From positions 312,654,184 to 312,718,183 of the forward strand of contig CM057009.1 in NCBI GenBank assembly GCA_029891345.1: a stretch of 64,000 nt of DNA, in the 5' to 3' direction. Within the stretch, counting starts at the first letter, position 1, and every line of letters starts with the position of its first letter. This DNA comes from Dryococelus australis. Taxonomy: Eukaryota > Arthropoda > Insecta > Phasmatodea > Phasmatidae. Of the stretch, positions 1 through 10,823 are shown piece after piece. A model generated the notes under the pieces. That model saw only the letters and a program-made list of their open reading frames with translations. It had not been told where the DNA came from and did no database searches. The position numbers were made by a program, and so were the translations under genes.

Positions 1-861
1 TGGCAGGCACATTCGTCCTTTATCACCAATGCATAGTTGGACGTATCAAACAGTGCTTTTAAATCTGGGGCTATTGACTTATACAGGTCATTACAAGCAA
101 TTTAATTTATCAATCAATCTGTATCACACTATAAAAGGTGGAAAGCCGGACGCAAGAAATTTGGAAACCAAATAGTTAAAATGAAAGTCGTAAAGGGTCA
201 AGTTTGACAAATCAAGAATGGCGCCACCACTGTACAAAGGTTTGATAAACATACCACAGCTCTTTGACATTTCGATACGGACAAGATTCTCATCGATGAT
301 TTGTCGCGCCTTCAATGCAGGACACCCTATCAATTCTGCAGCCGCATAAATCGTGTCACACAGCGAGACAACTCTTACGTCCCTTTCCCGACGGACACTC
401 TGTAAAGTTTTTCCAAATACTGAATTATTCATTAACTTCAAAAATGATTTCTCAATTTCCTTCGCAGCCTGGGCATGTTTATCAATGTTAAATTCGATGT
501 ACAGAGCCATCCATACCTTCGGATCAAAGCACAGAATGCAATGAGCAGTCATTGTACACAAATTTATACTGTTTATGGTTTCGGGTTCGGATAGGCACAC
601 TTGATGCTTTTGTATTTGGCACTGGGTACACGTGAGAATTAGTGTCCATCTGCCTTCACATAATAGATAACTGCACCACTCTGGCAGTTCGTAATTCGGA
701 AAAGTATTTTCAGGTTCCTTGGTCGAAATGTTTGCAGTAATGTTCCCGTCACTTTTCGACTTTGACACCATTTCGCGATTGTTAACAACGCGGTTGTTGC
801 TTGAGCAAGTCTTACGATTACATCTGCAGAATGTGGCGCCTAATTCGTACCGGTCTACCAC
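1..861 (-). pseudogene. Remnant of protein-primed DNA polymerase B (Polinton/adintovirus type), with an N-terminal zinc-finger-like segment
   Basis: Family B DNA polymerases of this kind replicate linear DNA of Polintons, adintoviruses and relatives from a protein primer. The open stretch 861-124 encodes 245 residues. Residues about 108-230 match the polymerase: the hallmark KLMNNSVFGK at 142-151, then a YDFHFNY segment near 224-230. After a frame change, the catalytic motif is readable as D-T-D followed by a stop near position 108, with a second stop seven codons before a segment ending in FDTSNY. The copy is therefore dead and runs off the window edge. Residues 12-111 carry cysteines at 12, 14, 19, 63, 68, 78, 81, 89, 102, 108 and 111 plus His86, resembling a PHD finger; this is not usual for the polymerase and may be a fusion or chimera. 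Assignment to PolB is confident; Polinton versus virus origin is not resolvable here. Confidence 0.8.
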
Positions 862-3800
862 ATCACTTGGTGTAGGATGCAGGCACTGCAGGCATAAAGT
901 TGCCGATGCACTTGATTGTATCTAGCCAGCCATGGTGTTTACAAACACTCATCACGTGCACAGCGCAGGTGACCAATTCGCAGAATCGCATCGTGGGGTT
1001 GGAGGGAGGTAGTGCCTTCCCCGCTCGCGGTGTAGTTGTCCCACTGCGCCCACTGTAGGGGTCAAAGCACAAAGCGGCACTTAGATAACGTGTGTTGCAG
1101 TGCGATGTGGGTGGAGGGGGGTTGGTGGGCGGTAACTGACTGCTGCTCCTTTGTTCTGCTGCATAGTGACAGTATGGTGCGCTGGTAACGTCACATTGCT
1201 GCCCTAAGATAGCTGATTTTCTGCTCGTCTTACGTTACCACAATGGTGGCACCTGCTGTTTTTGGCGCACCTTTTCAGTCGACCATGTGGCACCTTTTCC
1301 CGGCATCCTGGGGGCGTCCAGAAAACATCGTGGCGCTCTTGCTGGTTGACTGGCCGTACATGTGGTCCTCTTGTTGCGGGTATTGTAGCGATGTGGACGT
1401 AAAAATTATTAAGAGAAATTTTCTCTGAAAATTTTGGAAAAATTTCTGGTAGGGTTTTTCGGAATTTTGCAGGTTCAGGTTTTCGGGATTCTGGAAGAAT
1501 TCACCACTAAATTGGGCGACATTTGACGGTGTCAACGGACTAAGTAGTGGGTTGAAGAGACATTTTGGTTGTGGTGAAATAGGATTTAAGGAAAATCTCA
1601 GGAAATTTGGATAATATTACCTAGGCACCAGGCATCACTGTGATGATGCTATGCTATGGTAGAACAGACTCTGATTGTCTCAGGGTCGTCCGGCCGACGG
1701 CCATGGCAGAATACTCCTGACATGGTGGCCTATTCGGGCTAGCCCATGCCCAAATACACGTGAAAACAGTATGATGAATCTAAACACTTGAAAGCAAACA
1801 TAATATACAACTAAAGAATAATGGTTACACTTTGGCGGGAAGGCGAGGGCACACTTATTGAAAAGTCAGAAGACCAACCTGAATAAAAAGACAGATATTC
1901 CTTTAATGTAGCATTTATTCAGGTGATGTTACAATATCTCTATAGGAGATCACTTATAACATTGCCGGGCTTAGGCCTGCCAGTTAGGCTAAACAGAGAA
2001 TGTGGCACATGCCCATTAAAACGTCGTTGAAGTTACTGGTTCCCCAGGCGATGCGAACACTGGGGAAGCGGAGGTGTCCCGAGTGGCTAAACGAAAAACC
2101 GGTCTAGTACTAATTAAGCTATTGTATGTTAAATGGTTAGTTCAGTAGATGAAGTGCCGCTAGGGCGTGAAAACGTGAACCACGCACGCGACCTGCTCCT
2201 CTGTACGCTCGTCTATGACTAACTTTTCATACATGATGCGCTGGCGAGTCACGTGGATCTATTTTCTAGTAAGTACAAATAAATCTACACTCTCTCTTAC
2301 CAAGTATTCTCCATGCTGAAACTATGCTAGAAACATAAGAACATTGTGACACATGAAAGCAAGACACTAATAAGTACGGTGAGTGAAGTGTGGATGGAAC
2401 ATATGAGATGAACAAAAACAGAAAAAAAAAAAAAAAAATGTAATTAGCACTACACAAGGCTAATCAAAAGAAGGGTGGCTTTATTGAGCGTTTATTTAGG
2501 TCGCATGACTGCTTGTCAGTTTGCATCAGCCTTAAAGTCTTATTACTTGCCATTTGAATAAAAATAGAACTGAGGGGTTTGTAACCATCCACACCATGAG
2601 GCTATTAGTCACTGTGGCCAAGCGCTACACTGGCTGGCACTTCACACGTGACATCACACACACACATGCACACTGGTCGCACGAGTAGAGTGCGGGTGGA
2701 TGCCTGTGCTGTTGGAGTGTTGAGTGGTGGGCAAATGGGTTAAAAGAGTGCGGCATGCATCAAATGGAAGCATCGGATGCAGTGTGCACAATGGGACGTG
2801 TCCATTGTACACTTCTCACATGCATCGAGAAAATTGTTCTCTGCCATTGCAGCCTCGTGTTGAATCTACCCAGAGTCAGACATGACGGGTGAGTGTGTTG
2901 TTGAGCACCACATGTTATTTTTACCTAGGACTCCCTGAAATCCTGATTGGGGTTAGAATCCTGGCTGGAGTCGGTTGGTAGGTGAGGTTATATAGGCTGG
3001 TCCAGCTCTAAAGTAACCTGCTTTAAATTACATAATGCATGTGTAATATGTTTACCATGAGCTAAGTATGATAAGGAGCGAGTCTAGTGGATTAGTTTCC
3101 CTGCTAAGACCTAACTTGTGGAGCGTTGGCGCTTACACCAACTGCGTAACAGTCCATGCCCAGTTTATGGTGAATTACCTCGAACCACTTTCTGCAGGCT
3201 GTGGCTAAAATGTGAGACAGAATTCTCCGCTAGGGATTCGGTTCTACACGTTGGGCTTACCAGGGTTATATTTTGACCAACGGCTAGTGAGACTAAAGGC
3301 TATTAATCCATGCGAAATGTGATTTAACAAAATAAGCCTTGGTCATGGCCAATTTCACAGTTTTATGTCACAATGCCAGTATCATGAGGTACATTGGGGT
3401 AAAAGACAGGGACTTTAAGATCTGCCGGTATACAAGGTAGGCATTGCGGGCCATCTGGTAGGTACAAAATCTGGGACCACTGTCACTACCCTTTGCCTTG
3501 ACTAACACAGTACCTTAGATTTCATGGGAAAAGGGTGGTGCTCCTCCACATTGGCAGACTAGCACTGCTGGCGGGCGGGCGGTTGGTCAGGTGTCGGTTC
3601 TGGAATGCGTGCAGGGATGACATTGTCTTGGTTGTCTGCGGCGAATGGATGAGGGATTACCTGCAGTGGTACCTTTAACCAAGGCCAGTCAAGAACTAGT
3701 GGGATCTCTTCCTCAAGTAGAATTGCCTCTATGATAGGGTACTATCAGGTAAATTAAAGGCAGGAACAAATGTTTTGCAGAGGTTGTGGGGTGAAGTGAA

Positions 3801-4937
3801 ATGGTTTTGCTTAAGACAGTTTTAGAAGGGTAGTTTACCTATCTCACCTTCTAAAGCATGTAAGGGTCTTTTAAGCTTCCTTCATACGCCTACTTGAGGA
3901 ATCTATGGAATTTGGAACTTAAAAAAAAAAAACCACCACCCATGGACGATAAGCTAGCACCTGATGCCCCTAGCGTGTAATTCCAAGTACCCAGACTTGT
4001 GATGTTAGACAACACCGATGTTCCTTTCGTCTGGCCTTTGCAAGCGGTGGACAGAACATTGGGCAACACACGCCACTTCTTTGCTGAGATACCTGGGTGT
4101 GGTATCCACAGGATGTCGATCAGGCTGAGGTAGTTCCAGGTCATTTCCAACTATGTGAGCAGTGATTACGGAGTATGGAACACTCGGACTGGTCGATTCT
4201 CCTGGTCGAGCAGTACCTAGTGATTCAGGCACAGCCTGGTGTGTCTTTTAAGGTGGTTATTGGTCTGCCGGCTTTTCCTCAGGGGAGATACATTAATTAA
4301 AAGGGTTAACTCAATACTAAAAGAGAAATTCAATTCAGAGAAAGAAGTTAAAATACATATATTGAACGTATTTGGAAAACATGGTGGTTCCTGCACTAAC
4401 TCCTATCTTAATTCAATGTGATTTTCGGAAGTTAATCCTATCATAAAAATCTAGGCGAAGGCAACTTGAGCAAAAGCTAAGTGTATTGCATGGGTGAATT
4501 AAATCCAGCGAAACAGAAATCCTATATAGTTGGTGGATTTGACATCTACCAGGAGTGTTCTGATGGAACTAGGGATGACAGCTACCAGAAGGGTAGTTAC
4601 CATCGTTGCTGCACCTACCGGTGGGCAGGGGAGGCCCAGAAGGGATGTTGATGTGACCTCCTACCAAAGGATTCTGGGTGTCATAGGGCAGATGAACTTT
4701 CAAGTTTCTCGCACATTAAACGCAGAATGTTTGATTAGACTTGGCACTGTTTTTATAAAGAGGTAAAGAAAGTGCGTTCAACTTTTCTGCAATTCTCAAC
4801 TGACAGCATAAAACCAAATTATATTTTGTTACGACCCAAGGAAGGTTGAACAGAGTTAAAGGCATTTATATCTAATTGAAAAAAAAATCGAGAGCTTTAA
4901 ACAATATTATTTACTGAAATTAACATGTCCAGTATTT
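862..4937. other. No gene recognised
   Basis: About 4 kb with only short, unconvincing open frames on both strands. It has a mixed, locally GC-rich composition around 900-1400 and 3500-3700 that suggests old mobile DNA, but I could not place it in a family. Open frames at 3890-4232 (minus) and 4239-4766 (plus) look unlike any family I know and are too short to defend. Confidence 0.5.
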
Positions 4938-5124
4938 ACTTATAGTGGCGATTTTTCCGTATTGCATATCGTAATGGGAAAACCATACAAACATTCAGTG
5001 TGTACTATAAAGTATCCATCAAAATTGTTTACTTTGCAGTCTAGTGCTGTATCGCGTATCCGGCAAAGTTCCGTTTAGCATATCCAAGCATTTTCCCCCC
5101 AAATTTTCTCTCGCGAATCGCAAG

Positions 5125-6191
5125 ATGGTATGCGCGGGATGTAAAATCACAACGTTGAACGCCAGGCAAGTTATTCATTCCTCGCCAGACATAAACATGT
5201 TTATCATCGTGCCAAACATTTTCAAATCGACGATAAGTTGCATAAAATGCGGGGAAGGCGAAGCGAAATTGGTGGAAAACAGGGGCTTGTTTTACTGGTG
5301 CCGTTGGCGAATGGAGGACGGTACTAAATGCAACTTTAAAGTGTCGGCGAGACAGGGCAATTTCGTGGGAGATTCAAACTTGTCTCTGGGCAGGATAGTC
5401 GAGTTGTGTTTACTCTGGTGCCTGATCAAATACCCTCGACAGCAGACTATAGTGAACGAACTTTTGTGTTCGGGAAAGACGGTCGTCGCCTGGTTGAGTT
5501 TCTGCCGCCAAGTGTGCATAGACTGGGGGTTGGTGTACAGGAAACGCATCAGCGGGCCGGGCAAAGTGGTCGAGATCGACAAGCCGAAATTGGACAAATG
5601 CAAGAACCGCAGAGAACGTTAAGTTCAGGACCAGTGGGTTTTCGGGGGAGTACAGCGGGACGATCCGACGAAATTCTTCCTGGTACCGGTGGAAAAGAGG
5701 AACACTGCGACACTGACCAAAATCATTCGCGAGTGGATCGCTCTGGGCACGATGATAATTTCAGATTTCTGGTGCGGTTACAGCAACTTGGACATTCATG
5801 GCTACCGTCGCATGCAGGTGAATCACAGGAAGGAATTTGTGTGCAGCGAAAAGAGCGGGATGGTAAACACTCGAAACACGCTAAAGATGAAGAGGGGGGG
5901 GGGGGGGGCGAGATGTTGAGGGTGCATACTCAAAACATCGAGCGGAGTTGATGTTCTGTGCGATACAGCATTCCCTGCTTTGGCCGATGGAAAAAATCTT
6001 GGATTGGCTACCTGCCCGAGTACGTCTGGAATAAGAATCATCGGTACGGAGAACGACTGTACGCTTTGCTGATTTACGTCGCCGACATGCACCATCGTAA
6101 TCGGCGTAGAGATGGGGGCGAAGGCTATCCCAATTTCGACAGGTATCTGTTTATTACGGTTGTTTTTAATTTGCAGGCATGGGCGAGATAG
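5125..6191 (+). pseudogene. Merlin (ISXO2/IS1595-like) DDE transposase, broken
   Basis: The transposase would cut and rejoin the element's own ends. I chose the ATG at 5125 because the upstream open sequence is terminal-repeat DNA. In order: a zinc-ribbon-like part (CIKCGEG, then WCRW and KC), a helical linker (IVELCLLWCLIKYP), and the DDE domain. First Asp in VVEID (5578-5580), second Asp in IISDFW (5764-5766), Glu in NIER (5940-5942); WVFGG, FLVPV and YSIPCFG are further family marks. Breaks: a TAA at 5620-5622 shortly after the first Asp, a run of 15 G at 5894-5908 that changes frame, and a TGA at 5949-5951 right after the catalytic Glu. All three catalytic residues survive, so decay may be fairly recent. 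Family assignment is from motif recognition, not a search. Confidence 0.85.
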
Positions 6192-6267
6192 AGTAGTAGT
6201 TGTTTGCAGTTTTAAAAAAGTTAATAAGGTTGCTGTTGCCATTGCAGAATAAAATTAAAGTGTGATT

Positions 6268-6435
6268 GACTTGCTGTTTGATTGAGTTTAAATTAATGTT
6301 TGAGTTGCTGTTTGATTGAAGTTTAAATTAATGTTTTATTGAGTTGCTGCTTAATTCAAATTAAAAGTTATTAATTTAGTTGCTGTTTGATTCAAATTAA
6401 AACTAATGTTTAATTGAGTTTTTGTTTGATTTGAT
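6268..6435. repeat. Minisatellite, about 37-bp unit, five copies
   Basis: The core TTGCTGTTTGATT recurs at about 6271, 6305, 6344, 6380 and 6419 (spacing 34-39 bp), each followed by an AT-rich TTTAAATTAATG-like stretch. It lies inside the Merlin-type element just after the transposase frame. Confidence 0.75.
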
Positions 6436-6597
6436 TTACAGGTGCGAATGAGACAGTGTAGCTGCTTGTTTCAGTTAAAAAGCAATGTTTGAATGACTGT
6501 TTTTTTCGGTGAAAAAAAGAAGTTTGATTGATGTGGTGTTTGTGTAAATATTCATTAGCGAGCTACAAAAAAGCCTAAACTAGTCGAGTAGGTCGTG

Positions 6598-6677
6598 ATG
6601 GGTCCGCCGGGCGACGACGGGTGTACTTGCATCTGTTGCATTCGCAAAACTTGGATCTGCCAGTTTCAAATATTGAG
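6598..6677 (+). other. Candidate Cys-rich mini-exon, copy 1
   Basis: An ATG opens 26 codons and then meets AG|GTAAAT, a plausible splice donor, in phase 2. The peptide carries C-x-C-I-C-C-x2-K-x-W-x-C-x-F-x2-L-R. A second copy 150 bp downstream keeps the same Cys, Lys, Trp and Phe pattern, the same donor position and the same phase, differing in length by exactly one codon. I do not recognise the family. It sits on the transposase strand inside the Merlin-type element. It could equally be a non-coding tandem duplication whose coding look is chance. Confidence 0.35.
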
Positions 6678-6747
6678 GTAAATTGATTTTTTTAAAAAAT
6701 TACATTCATTTGCGATCCTGGAAAGGCATAGCGCGGTCGGGTCTGTC

Positions 6748-6830
6748 ATGAACGCTTCAGCTGGCGGCAGATGCAATTGCATAAGCTGTTGCTTTCACAA
6801 ACTTTGGACCTGCAAGTTTCGAGTGTTGAG
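6748..6830 (+). other. Candidate Cys-rich mini-exon, copy 2
   Basis: This is the partner of the unit at 6598-6677. An ATG opens 27 codons ending AG|GTAATT, again phase 2. The peptide pattern is C-x-C-I-S-C-C-x2-K-x-W-x-C-x-F-x2-L-R. Cysteine codons differ synonymously between copies (TGT/TGC) while the surrounding residues vary, which is mild support for selection on the peptide. The sequence just before each ATG is also similar, so the duplicated block includes upstream DNA. No downstream exon was identified. Confidence 0.35.
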
Positions 6831-6903
6831 GTAATTTATATAAAGAGTGACTTTATATATATATATATATATATAAAATCGATATGGTTAAATGTATGAA
6901 AAG

Positions 6904-7165
6904 TTGAATTTTTAACTCTACCACCATTTTACCCTACCCTGTAAGTGATGTACATGTGAAAAATCGTGTATTGATGCATTTATAAAAAAAATTGAATTTT
7001 TAACTGTACACCATTTTACCGTACCCTTCGGTGATGGCAGACATGTGAAAAATCACGTGTTAATTTTATATAAAAAAAAATTGAATTTTAAAATGTACAT
7101 TGTTTTACCGTACCCTTCTAGTGATTGTGTACATGTGAAAAATTATGTATTAAATTGATATATTT
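6904..7165. repeat. Tandem repeat, about 88-bp unit, three copies
   Basis: Units begin TTGAATTTT at 6904, 6992 and 7081 and share CCATTTTACCGTACCC and ACATGTGAAAAAT blocks. A (TA)n tract at about 6853-6875 precedes them. All lie inside the Merlin-type element. Confidence 0.8.
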
Positions 7166-7325
7166 ATAAAAATTTTTAATAATTAATAAATATTATCTTT
7201 AAATAAAACAAAGATTGCGAATCGCGTTTATTTAAACAGGGATGACAAAAGGGCGAAAAAAAAAAAAAAAAATTAATTTTTTGTATATTTAAGGAAACTT
7301 TAAGCAATAGTTACTTTTGGCACCT

Positions 7326-7724
7326 GGATATGCCACGGGAAACAAATGGGGACTTTTAACCTATATTCCGTTTTTGGTTTGGATACCCTATAGGAAATAA
7401 CTGGGTGTAGGTCGAAATTTCCCCCGAATCGGCTGCATACACAATTCGAAACAAGTGGGGTGTAGCACCAATTTCCCCCCTTCCTGCTTGGATACGCAAT
7501 GTCATCCTTTTCGGTCCTGCACGTATTGTCGCCTGGATACACAAAGGGAAACTTTTGGTAAAAACCAAGTTTTTCAAGGTGTGCTGGATACCCAGCAGGA
7601 AAATTAGCATTTTATTTGGGCTTTTTCTCGGTCTTGGTTGGATACGTAATTGGCCGAGTTCTGTCCAACTTTTTTTACCATTGGATACGCAATACAGTGG
7701 TTTAGTAGAGATTTAGATACGCAA
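7326..7724. repeat. Subterminal array of GGATACGCAAT-like motifs in the Merlin-type element
   Basis: Motif copies related to GGATACGCAAT start at about 7326, 7381, 7435, 7490, 7535, 7585, 7640, 7683 and 7715, mostly 43-55 bp apart. The last copy lies within the right inverted terminus. Complementary copies (GCGTATCC, GCATATCC) also occur near the left end between 4960 and 5090. Subterminal repeats of a terminal motif usually act as transposase-binding sites; that role is inferred here. Confidence 0.7.
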
Positions 7725-7746
7725 TACGGAACAATCATACTTATAG

Positions 7747-8129
7747 CATTGCATACAATAGACATTTATATTTGTTTTTTGTTTACTAGGTAGTATATGC
7801 AGTGGGCATCTAAGCAGTTGTTGAAAGCCACATGGCAATGTTTATACAGATACATGGAAATATATGCTGCCGAAGAAGTCAAAGTAGTGGCGCATGCAAC
7901 TTATCCCAATTAATTACAAACAATTACGACTCATCTCACTGCAACCCTAGTGTACTACTTCTACACACGTGAGATTCAAACCCCGTGCCATTTCGTAAAC
8001 GGAAGTAATGGAACAGTCTGCAACAATCCTGGAGGGCGGCCGGACACGTGGATATGAAGGGTTGCGAAAGACAACGGCGCATCACCCCCCCTCCCCTCCG
8101 TGCGCGGAGAACCAACAAGCCATCTGCCA
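7747..8129. other. No gene recognised
   Basis: Short flank between the Merlin-type element and LTR-like sequence A. Nothing supported was seen. Confidence 0.5.
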
Positions 8130-8810
8130 CCTCGGGCTATGCACGAGCGCCACCGAGGATACGCAATGGCCGAGAGATGACCAGAGGGTGCTACCCCCCT
8201 ACTCCGGCTTCGCACCTAAGGGACGTCACACGCACTCCCCCGCGACCACGACGACACGTGCTGCCTTGCTATATAAGGCATGTGCGGTGGTCCTCGTGAG
8301 TTATTCCTGCAGTCTTCTCCGAGCGCCTGGGTGCTGGAGTCTAAGACTACTAAGAGACCTTCAACAGCCCTTCCAGAGGCTGCCATCATTGACATCGCCA
8401 TAAGAGCTCTGCAGCCTCACTACGAGACGCTCCAGCAATGCCAATAGCTACCAAAAGCTTTCTGTAGTTACAGTACATACCACACACAATTTTTCATTCT
8501 CTCATACAGACACCCCCATTTAGAGTTAGGTTTGTATCTAAACAATTTTCGACAGTTTTCACTTAAATTCCCTAACTAGCTTAGGACCAGGTCACCTACA
8601 CCTGGCTACCAAAGGATTACTTCCATACACTGGTCTGCCTGGCAGGAGAGCACGTGTCACCATGTTTAATAAGTTTTCAATTAACACTGCTTTATTTTTC
8701 TTACCCTCGAATCTCATTCATAGAGTAATCTGTCATCAATTACTGGAAGAACCTCGAACTGAGTAACAGTAACTTCTAGAGCAGGGCATCCAAGGCCTGG
8801 AACGGCGAGT
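8130..8810 (+). other. LTR-like sequence A (promoter and leader of an LTR retrotransposon)
   Basis: A GC-rich stretch contains a TATA box (CTATATAAGGC, 8269-8279) followed by GTGC-rich leader sequence, and farther on a near-palindromic block CAGGTCACCTACACCTG at 8588-8604. The same arrangement, TATA then CAGGTC..CACCTG some 280-460 bp later, recurs in LTR-like sequences C and D. Exact ends and target duplication were not found, so this is a family-level call only. Confidence 0.45.
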
Positions 8811-8813
8811 TCT

Positions 8814-9071
8814 GTGTTGTCACGCTGTGCTCTCGCTAACACCCGAGCCGAAGACGAGCAACTTAATCAGCTATATCCCGCTATCCCTCGCCCGCAAACC
8901 GACAAGACACCAACCCCTAGCACCTCCCGCCCATCGTCGACTACGACTAGCTGCGAAACGAGTCACAAGCCAGACCAATCCAAGGGATTTGTAACCCGTA
9001 AAGTCGACAACTTGGTATCAACTCGTAAGGCCATATTCCCTACCATTATATCGAGCTGTAAGCAAGCATAA
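8814..9071 (+). pseudogene. Possible gag leader fragment downstream of LTR-like sequence A
   Basis: Eighty-five codons are open just after LTR-like sequence A. The product is hydrophilic, Thr/Ser/Pro-rich in the middle (near 25-50) and basic at the end, as some retrotransposon gag leaders are. No domain is recognisable and the reading ends at a plain stop. The only real support is position: an open frame directly after an LTR-like promoter, as also seen with sequences B and C. Chance cannot be excluded. Confidence 0.2.
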
Positions 9072-9660
9072 GCCAACCCGCATGCACAACCGACCAAAGT
9101 GCAAGCAAAGCCACATGACCGTGATCCTGCCTTAGCTAATTCGACACGCGTCAGTAGATACATTGCAGTGATATATATATGTACATGCAGTTAAAGGACA
9201 CTCAGTCTGTTCTCACCAAAGTATCATTATTTTTTGCCTTGTTACATTTCAAGTTTACATACACACATCACACCAGTTTGCCTGTATTTGGTACGCCACA
9301 ATATGAACTAAAAAATATCTTTGAGGAAATTGGTCATAAATTGTCGTTGAGGTGGTTCAGTGAGGGAGAGGAGACAGTGACCACCCCTCCACAGGCTTTC
9401 TTCAGCCCAGCCAGCCAGCTACAAAAGGGAGGACATTTTGATGCCACTCTTGTTTATAGGCAAGTATCTCCCACCTCACCAGCCATGCAAGGTAAAGAAA
9501 CAAGGTTATATTAAGCTGTTCCAAGCATCACCCGAGAACAGCAGAAGCTTAATTCTCCAGGCTAGATGTTTACATGTACGTTTGACACTGCAGCATATGC
9601 TTTAAGATTAACAACATTTAAATCATGGAATGTGGGATTTTTTACAGATGGGATTAAATA
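9072..9660. other. No gene recognised
   Basis: It contains one 111-codon open frame (9179-9514, plus) with no recognisable domain and ordinary composition. I do not call it a gene. Confidence 0.4.
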
Positions 9661-10821
9661 CAGTAGAATTCTGCTTATCCGTGACTCATTAATTTAATTT
9701 GTGGATTAACTGTGATTCTAATCTTGTCATTTTTTTAAATGACAAGTTGGAAATATCTTTCTTTGTCTGGAAACACGTTTATGCTGGAGAGGTCAAAAGT
9801 AGGTCAATGACTTCTCTGTTCCACTTCCCTTAGAAAGGAGATGATGTTTATCACCCCTCTCTTACTGTTCTTTTCAGTACTGCCTCTTCACATCCCCTGT
9901 TCCTCATGGTTGGCTGTTGTAGAGTTGTCAAGCGGAGAAGTAATGATCGCACATTAGGATCACATGCTGGAAAAGGACAGGTAGATGAGGGAGAACAAGC
10001 AAAAGTGAGATAGAGACAGCCACGGAAAAAAGAGCGCAACACTTTGGTTGTTATAACCCACCTTTATCGTAGTTTACATTTAAAACTACAGGCAATCAAA
10101 AGTACCGTTCTGTGAAATAAAAATGCCTCCAACTACACAGTTCATATTAAATTTGAAACCGTTTCATTTAAATATTGCAAACAGCTGTAATTTACAATGT
10201 TCATAGTTCTAGGCAGATGCAAGGCCTGCTTATTTTATGCTAATTTTGATGGTTATATCAGTGCTCATATCTGCACTTATATGGAATTTTAACTGGAACA
10301 CAGCTGCCTTCTAAAATATTTTTTTTGTGAGTACGAAACACCATCTGATTTTTATGAGACAGTACATAAACTGTATTGTTGTGCAGTAAATCTCAGGCAA
10401 ATTCATGGCTCGGTTTTTACAATAATTTTCACCTTTATTCCGGCGAATAAATTTGACTGGAACATGCATACTTTTTAAAATAGTATTATGCGAGTTAAAA
10501 GAGCTTATTTTTACAGTAAACAGTAAATTAATTGTTTTGTTTAACAGCTTTAAGGCCTATTTACTGCCTGGTTATTATATTAATTTTGCTGTTAACCAGC
10601 ATTCATACATGGATTTCTTAACAACTATTTTATTGGAACACACCACCTTTTTAAAATATGCATTTTACTAATAAAGAATTTTCTTTTGCAAACTGTAAAA
10701 CCCTGCATTATCAGCCCTGCCAGTTAACGATCACAAGAGTAAGCATGACTCGACTAACTGCAATTTTCATTATCCGACTTACTGGTCCCCTGCATTATCA
10801 CGGATAATCAAGTTTCTACTA
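9661..10821. mobile_element. Non-autonomous pogo/Tigger-like element
   Basis: Inverted termini are readable at both ends: left CAGTAGAATTCTGCTTATCC and right, in reverse, TAGTAGAAACTTGATTATCC. They are flanked by TA at 9659-9660 and 10822-10823. The CAGT start and TA target fit pogo/Tigger. The 1.16 kb interior is AT-rich with no transposase-like frame, so it depended on an enzyme supplied elsewhere. Confidence 0.65.
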
Positions 10822-10823
10822 TA

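Larger units (their letters stand above)
4946..7738 (+). mobile_element. Merlin-type DNA transposon, degraded but with both ends
   Basis: The element is bounded by an 8-bp direct repeat ACTTATAG at 4938-4945 and 7739-7746, the target duplication length expected for Merlin (8-9 bp). The ends are inverted relatives of each other: the left end contains TTCCGTATTGCATATC and the right end, read in reverse, TTCCGTATTGCGTATC, with a few mismatches and a 2-bp length difference outside that core. Between them lie a Merlin/IS1595-type transposase pseudogene, a 37-bp minisatellite, two Cys-rich mini-exon-like units, a triplicated 88-bp repeat and a subterminal motif array. Boundaries rest on the agreement of target duplication, inverted ends and transposase family. 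Confidence 0.8.

Noticed and set aside
2071-2095. GTGTCCCGAGTGGCTAAACG, similar to a tRNA A box
   Set aside because: No anticodon arm or B box at the right distance, so neither a tRNA gene nor a SINE head.
5292-5603. Minus-strand open frame opposite the Merlin transposase
   Set aside because: Shadow of a codon-structured plus-strand gene with clear family motifs.
6268-7165. CRISPR-like look of regularly spaced repeats
   Set aside because: Tandem minisatellites without unique spacers, in an animal transposon.
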